Shown here: positions 43,301 to 45,311 of the stretch, one piece after another
Layout of the letters: every line of letters starts with the position of its first letter
Numbering within the stretch: position 1 is the stretch's first letter
Assembly: GCA_964608095.1 (NCBI GenBank)
Contig: CAZSMK010000094.1
Coordinates: 1 to 45,311 of the forward strand
DNA: 45,311 nt
From: CAZSMK01 sp964608095
GTDB lineage: Bacteria; Sumerlaeota; Sumerlaeia; MWCT01; JAGHBZ01
Direction of reading: 5' to 3'
Program-made: the position numbers and the translations under genes
Notes under the pieces: model-generated
The model's input: only the letters and a program-made list of their open reading frames with translations
What the model was told of the DNA's origin: nothing
The model's database searches: none

Positions 43301-44836
43301 GCGGACGCGCTTCAGAATATTGCACAAAAAATCAAAGAACATAATCTCAATCGTGTGGTAGTGGCATCATGCTCGCCACGTACGCATGAACCCCTGTTCC
43401 GTGATACTCTTGCCGAGGCGGGGTTGAATCCCTACCTGTTCGAGATGGCGAACATCCGCGACCAATGTTCATGGGTTCACATGAACGACCCGCATGGCGC
43501 TACCGAAAAAGCTAAAGACCTTGTCCGTATGGCGGTTGCAAAAAGCCGACTTCTCATGCCTTTATATAAGCATAAATTGCCCGTCACCAAACGCGGGCTC
43601 ATTATCGGAGGCGGGCTTGCCGGTATGACGGCTGCTCTTGCCATGGCTGAAAATGGATTCGACACCTATATTGTCGAGAAGAACAACCGGCTTGGTGGTC
43701 GTATGCATGATATTTACTTCACTCTTGACGGCGAGGATACCCGGAAAGTCCTCAACAATATTATCGAACAAGTTGAACAACATGAACGAATAACAGCATA
43801 CCTTAATTCGACGATCCAGGGCATCGACGGATGTATAGGAAATTTCAAGACGACAGTCGTGTCCAATGGCAGTGAGTTGGAACTTGAACATGGAGTGGTC
43901 ATAGTCGCCACGGGTGCATTGGAATATTCGCCCCACGAGTTTCTCTACGACAAGTCGGAGCGTGTTATTACCCAGTCGGAGCTCGAGCTCAAGCTCGTCG
44001 AAAAATCTCCACTCGGTGAAAGTGTGGTTATGATTCAGTGCGTTGGGTCGAGAAACGAGGAGAATCCCAACTGCAGCCGGGTATGTTGCCAGGAAGCAGT
44101 GAAAAACGCACTGAAAATCAAGGAACTTTACCCCGATACTGAAGTAGTTGTCCTTTATCGCGATATGCGTACATTCGGCTATAGCGAAAAAAAGTACAGG
44201 CAGGCGCGACAAAAAGGCGTAATCTTTATCCGCTACGACCTTGACCATGAACCACACGTCGCTGAGCGGGACGGTAGAATGATTGTTCGTGTTTACGAGC
44301 CGCTGCTAAAGGAAGAGATAGAGCTCGATGCCGACCATGTGGTGCTCAGCGTGGGAACAGTCGCCAATCCCGGAAACACCGAGATTGCAAAGATGCTCAA
44401 GGTTCCTTTAACAGCGGAAGGCTTTTTCCTTGAGGCGCACATGAAGCTTCGCCCGGTTGATTTCGCCACAGACGGCGTATTTCTATGCGGTATGGCTCAC
44501 TCACCCAAGCTCATGGATGAGAGTATAGCGCAAGCTGAGGCGGCTGCGTCGCGGGCGTGTACTATCCTTTCGAAAGAGTATATTCTCGCCGAAGGGACTA
44601 CGGCACATGTGAACTCATCCAAATGTGCTCTTTGCGGTACCTGCGTTGAGGTGTGTCCATTCAAAGCCGCCTCATTCAGCGAAGATGGAAGCCGCATCGA
44701 GATCAACGAAGTCCTGTGTAAGGGGTGCGGGACCTGCGCCGCCTCGTGCCGATGTGGCGCCATTGATCTTTATGGTTTTCTCGATACGCAGATAAACGAA
44801 ATGGTCGAAAGCGCCATGCTCGAGCTGGAATTATAA
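40358..44836 (+). CDS. hdrA: Giant HdrA-type protein: HdrA copy with a GltD-like insertion, plus a second HdrA copy
   Basis: A 1492-residue flavoprotein. It begins as HdrA: FAD motif GGGIAG (18-23), DCSMCILSPK (61-70) and ferredoxin motif CTGCGDCVDVCP (114-125). Near residue 160 a complete glutamate-synthase-small-subunit-like module enters: Fe-S cysteines at 165-216, FAD motif GSGPAGL (262-268) and NAD(P) motif GGGNTAID (393-400), up to about 630. A cysteine-rich stretch (CLECGVCVECWECVKAC, 639-655) leads back to the rest of HdrA, with IQCVGSRD and SSVCC. From about 938 a second HdrA follows (VFVCRCGINIGG, SCSPRTHEP, GGGLAG, IQCVGSRN). It ends with two ferredoxin motifs (CALCGTCVEVCP, CKGCGTCAASC). 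This gives three predicted FAD sites, one NAD(P) site and several clusters, as expected of an electron-bifurcating hub. Confidence 0.88.
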   Translation: MSQKLENGKKVGAVMVIGGGIAGVQSALDLAESGFKVYLVERNSSIGGVMAQLDKTFPTNDCSMCILSPKLVDCGRHLNIQLLTKTDIQEVSGEAGNFTVKVRRRARYIDLEKCTGCGDCVDVCPIKNVPDSFNRNLSRRSPIFRSYPQAVPGAFLIDKRGPAPCKAACPIGQDVPGYIAMIREGKFAEAVEIIRRTNPLPLICGYACFHPCELACERHNVDEPVSIRNLKRFAMDWAVKNNLDTPPPVPAEKRDEKVAIIGSGPAGLSVAYHLAKQGYRPTVIEAYSVIGGMLAVGLPTYRLPRNVLKYDVDYIEKLGVEFKTGVRVGKDVTIPELQQQGYDAVVLATGTQQGTKMGVPGEDLPGVVQGMELLGKFNLGEKIDIGKRVSIIGGGNTAIDTARTAWRLGADVTVFYRRSEQEMPADEEELHAAMEEGVKFEYLTAPVEFNAGEDGSVASMTCIRMELGEPDASGRRRPLPIKGSEYTVETDFVVLAIGLKPRPDFAAGADELKLERWDGPVVDPDSYETSIPGVFAAGDVVTGPTNIVEALRRGRDVAIVVDAYLSGKEYKGIVEARIDPATLRREHFINPNWELDYTNVTRAPRIQTSRISVEERRKKWDLMEHGFTEEQAKEEASRCLECGVCVECWECVKACGRDAIFHDMVDTFEDITVGSIIVAPGFSDFQAATKDEYGYGHLENVVTSIEFERMMSASGPMEGHIRRPSDGKSPRKVAFIQCVGSRDVKRGNDYCSSVCCMYAIKEAIIAKEHDKNIEPTIFFMDIRAFGKDFEKYYNRAEEEYGIGFIRSRIPAVEEDLKTKDLILRYETEDGEFHKEKFDLVVLSIGLVPPPFVHELKDRLGIDLNSYGFCKTRDFHPLSTSREGIYACGAFSGPKDIPESVMEASAAAAKAGALLADARGTLTTEKEYPPERDIRGEPPRIGVFVCRCGINIGGVVDVPAVVEAARELDFVVLAEENTYTCSADALQNIAQKIKEHNLNRVVVASCSPRTHEPLFRDTLAEAGLNPYLFEMANIRDQCSWVHMNDPHGATEKAKDLVRMAVAKSRLLMPLYKHKLPVTKRGLIIGGGLAGMTAALAMAENGFDTYIVEKNNRLGGRMHDIYFTLDGEDTRKVLNNIIEQVEQHERITAYLNSTIQGIDGCIGNFKTTVVSNGSELELEHGVVIVATGALEYSPHEFLYDKSERVITQSELELKLVEKSPLGESVVMIQCVGSRNEENPNCSRVCCQEAVKNALKIKELYPDTEVVVLYRDMRTFGYSEKKYRQARQKGVIFIRYDLDHEPHVAERDGRMIVRVYEPLLKEEIELDADHVVLSVGTVANPGNTEIAKMLKVPLTAEGFFLEAHMKLRPVDFATDGVFLCGMAHSPKLMDESIAQAEAAASRACTILSKEYILAEGTTAHVNSSKCALCGTCVEVCPFKAASFSEDGSRIEINEVLCKGCGTCAASCRCGAIDLYGFLDTQINEMVESAMLELEL

Positions 44837-44841
44837 CAACC

Positions 44842-44870
44842 TTTACCTGCCCTACGGCGGAAAAGGTAAA
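44842..44870 (+). promoter_or_regulatory. Intercistronic hairpin between hdrA and mvhD
   Basis: TTTACCT (44842-44848) pairs with AGGTAAA (44864-44870); the loop holds a small GCC/GGC stem. No T-run follows, so it is more likely a processing or stability element within the operon than a terminator. It ends 17 bp before the next start codon. Confidence 0.35.
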
Positions 44871-44887
44871 TACATCACGATAGGATT

Positions 44888-45311
44888 ATGTCACTGGAAA
44901 TAGAAAAACAAAAAACCGATGCAGTGAATGAATCGGACTGGGAACCGCGAATCGTTGCCTTTTTATGCAACTGGTGCAGCTACGCGGGCGCCGATTTAGC
45001 AGGCATAAGCCGCTTACAATACCCGCCCAATGTGCGTATTATCCGAGTTCCCTGTTCCGGCAGAATTAATCCTTTATATATTATAAAGATTCTAGCTGAA
45101 GGCGCCGATGGCGTCCTGGTTTCCGGGTGTCATCCCGGCGACTGCCATTATATCAGCGGCAACTATACCGCGCGCCGCAGATTTGCGTTCCTGAAGCGGT
45201 TTCTCGATTATATCGGGATAGAGCCGGAACGCACCCATTTTGCATGGGTCTCGGCTGCGGAAGGCGAGCGGTTCTCGAAACTTATCACCGAGGTCGTCGA
45301 GCAGGTCAAAA
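44888..45311 (+). CDS. mvhD: MvhD-type [2Fe-2S] electron-transfer subunit, cut by the window end
   Basis: The first 141 codons of a protein of the MvhD/FrhD (hydrogenase delta subunit) family. Cysteines in LCNWCSYAGADLAG, VPCSG and GCHPGDCHY fit the [2Fe-2S] cluster pattern, and the strand order matches the family. MvhD connects HdrA to a hydrogenase or formate dehydrogenase in characterised complexes. The reading frame is open to the last base, so the C-terminus and what follows are unseen. It begins 51 bp after hdrA, consistent with the same operon. Confidence 0.85.
   Translation, partial: MSLEIEKQKTDAVNESDWEPRIVAFLCNWCSYAGADLAGISRLQYPPNVRIIRVPCSGRINPLYIIKILAEGADGVLVSGCHPGDCHYISGNYTARRRFAFLKRFLDYIGIEPERTHFAWVSAAEGERFSKLITEVVEQVK

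Noticed and set aside
1..45311. Insertion sequences, prophage or plasmid genes
   Set aside because: No transposase, integrase, terminase or replication protein was recognised in any frame.

Overview
The window looks like a chromosomal segment of an anaerobic, Gram-negative-type bacterium, probably from an uncultured lineage of the PVC/FCB kind (Planctomycetes, Lentisphaerae, Hydrogenedentes, Sumerlaeota or similar). This placement is inferred from three things: lipoprotein signals and secreted enzymes, several formylglycine-type sulfatases beside glycosidases, and an operon of oxygen-sensitive heterodisulfide-reductase-type iron-sulfur proteins. No rRNA, tRNA, CRISPR array, transposase or phage gene was found, so the taxonomy stays open.

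Layout. (1) 150-8055 is an envelope block: a membrane-anchored TolB-like propeller, a secreted amidase with a golvesin-type C-terminal domain, a large TPR protein, and a convergent 1044-residue lipoprotein made of carboxypeptidase-regulatory-like repeats. (2) 8056-8942 has no convincing gene and carries related imperfect palindromes at both edges. (3) 8943-16526 holds unrelated minus-strand genes: a cation/proton antiporter fused to a PTS EIIA domain, a TIM-barrel glycosidase-like protein, a KaiC/RAD55-like protein with degenerate ATPase motifs, an FMN/FAD/4Fe-4S enoate-reductase-type flavoprotein and a GNAT acetyltransferase. (4) 16961-32665 is a polysaccharide-degradation region. It has a discoidin-bearing (alpha/alpha)6 glycosidase, then a minus-strand run of four glycosidases (GH5-like, GH42-like and two GH99/WbsX-like). 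These diverge from two plus-strand sulfatases, and a third sulfatase faces them. A nucleotidyltransferase and a small partner sit between the glycosidases. No SusC/SusD pair, sugar transporter or sensor is visible. (5) 32679-36093 encodes a multi-pass membrane M23 peptidase and an overlapping UbiA prenyltransferase/radical SAM-SPASM pair.

(6) 36394 to the window end is the most striking unit: hdrC, hdrB, a GlcD-type FAD oxidase fused to Fe-S and CCG domains, a 1492-residue HdrA, and the start of mvhD. A good sigma70-like promoter precedes it (TTGACA-17-TATCAT). The giant HdrA holds a complete glutamate-synthase-small-subunit-like (GltD) module inserted into one HdrA copy, followed by a second HdrA copy. 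My inference is a soluble electron-bifurcating or confurcating complex coupling oxidation of a 2-hydroxy acid to NAD(P)H, ferredoxin and a partner reached through MvhD.

Together the genes suggest a secreted attack on sulfated, branched polysaccharides feeding a fermentative or syntrophic metabolism that balances electrons with an Hdr-type complex. The link between the two halves is inference only.
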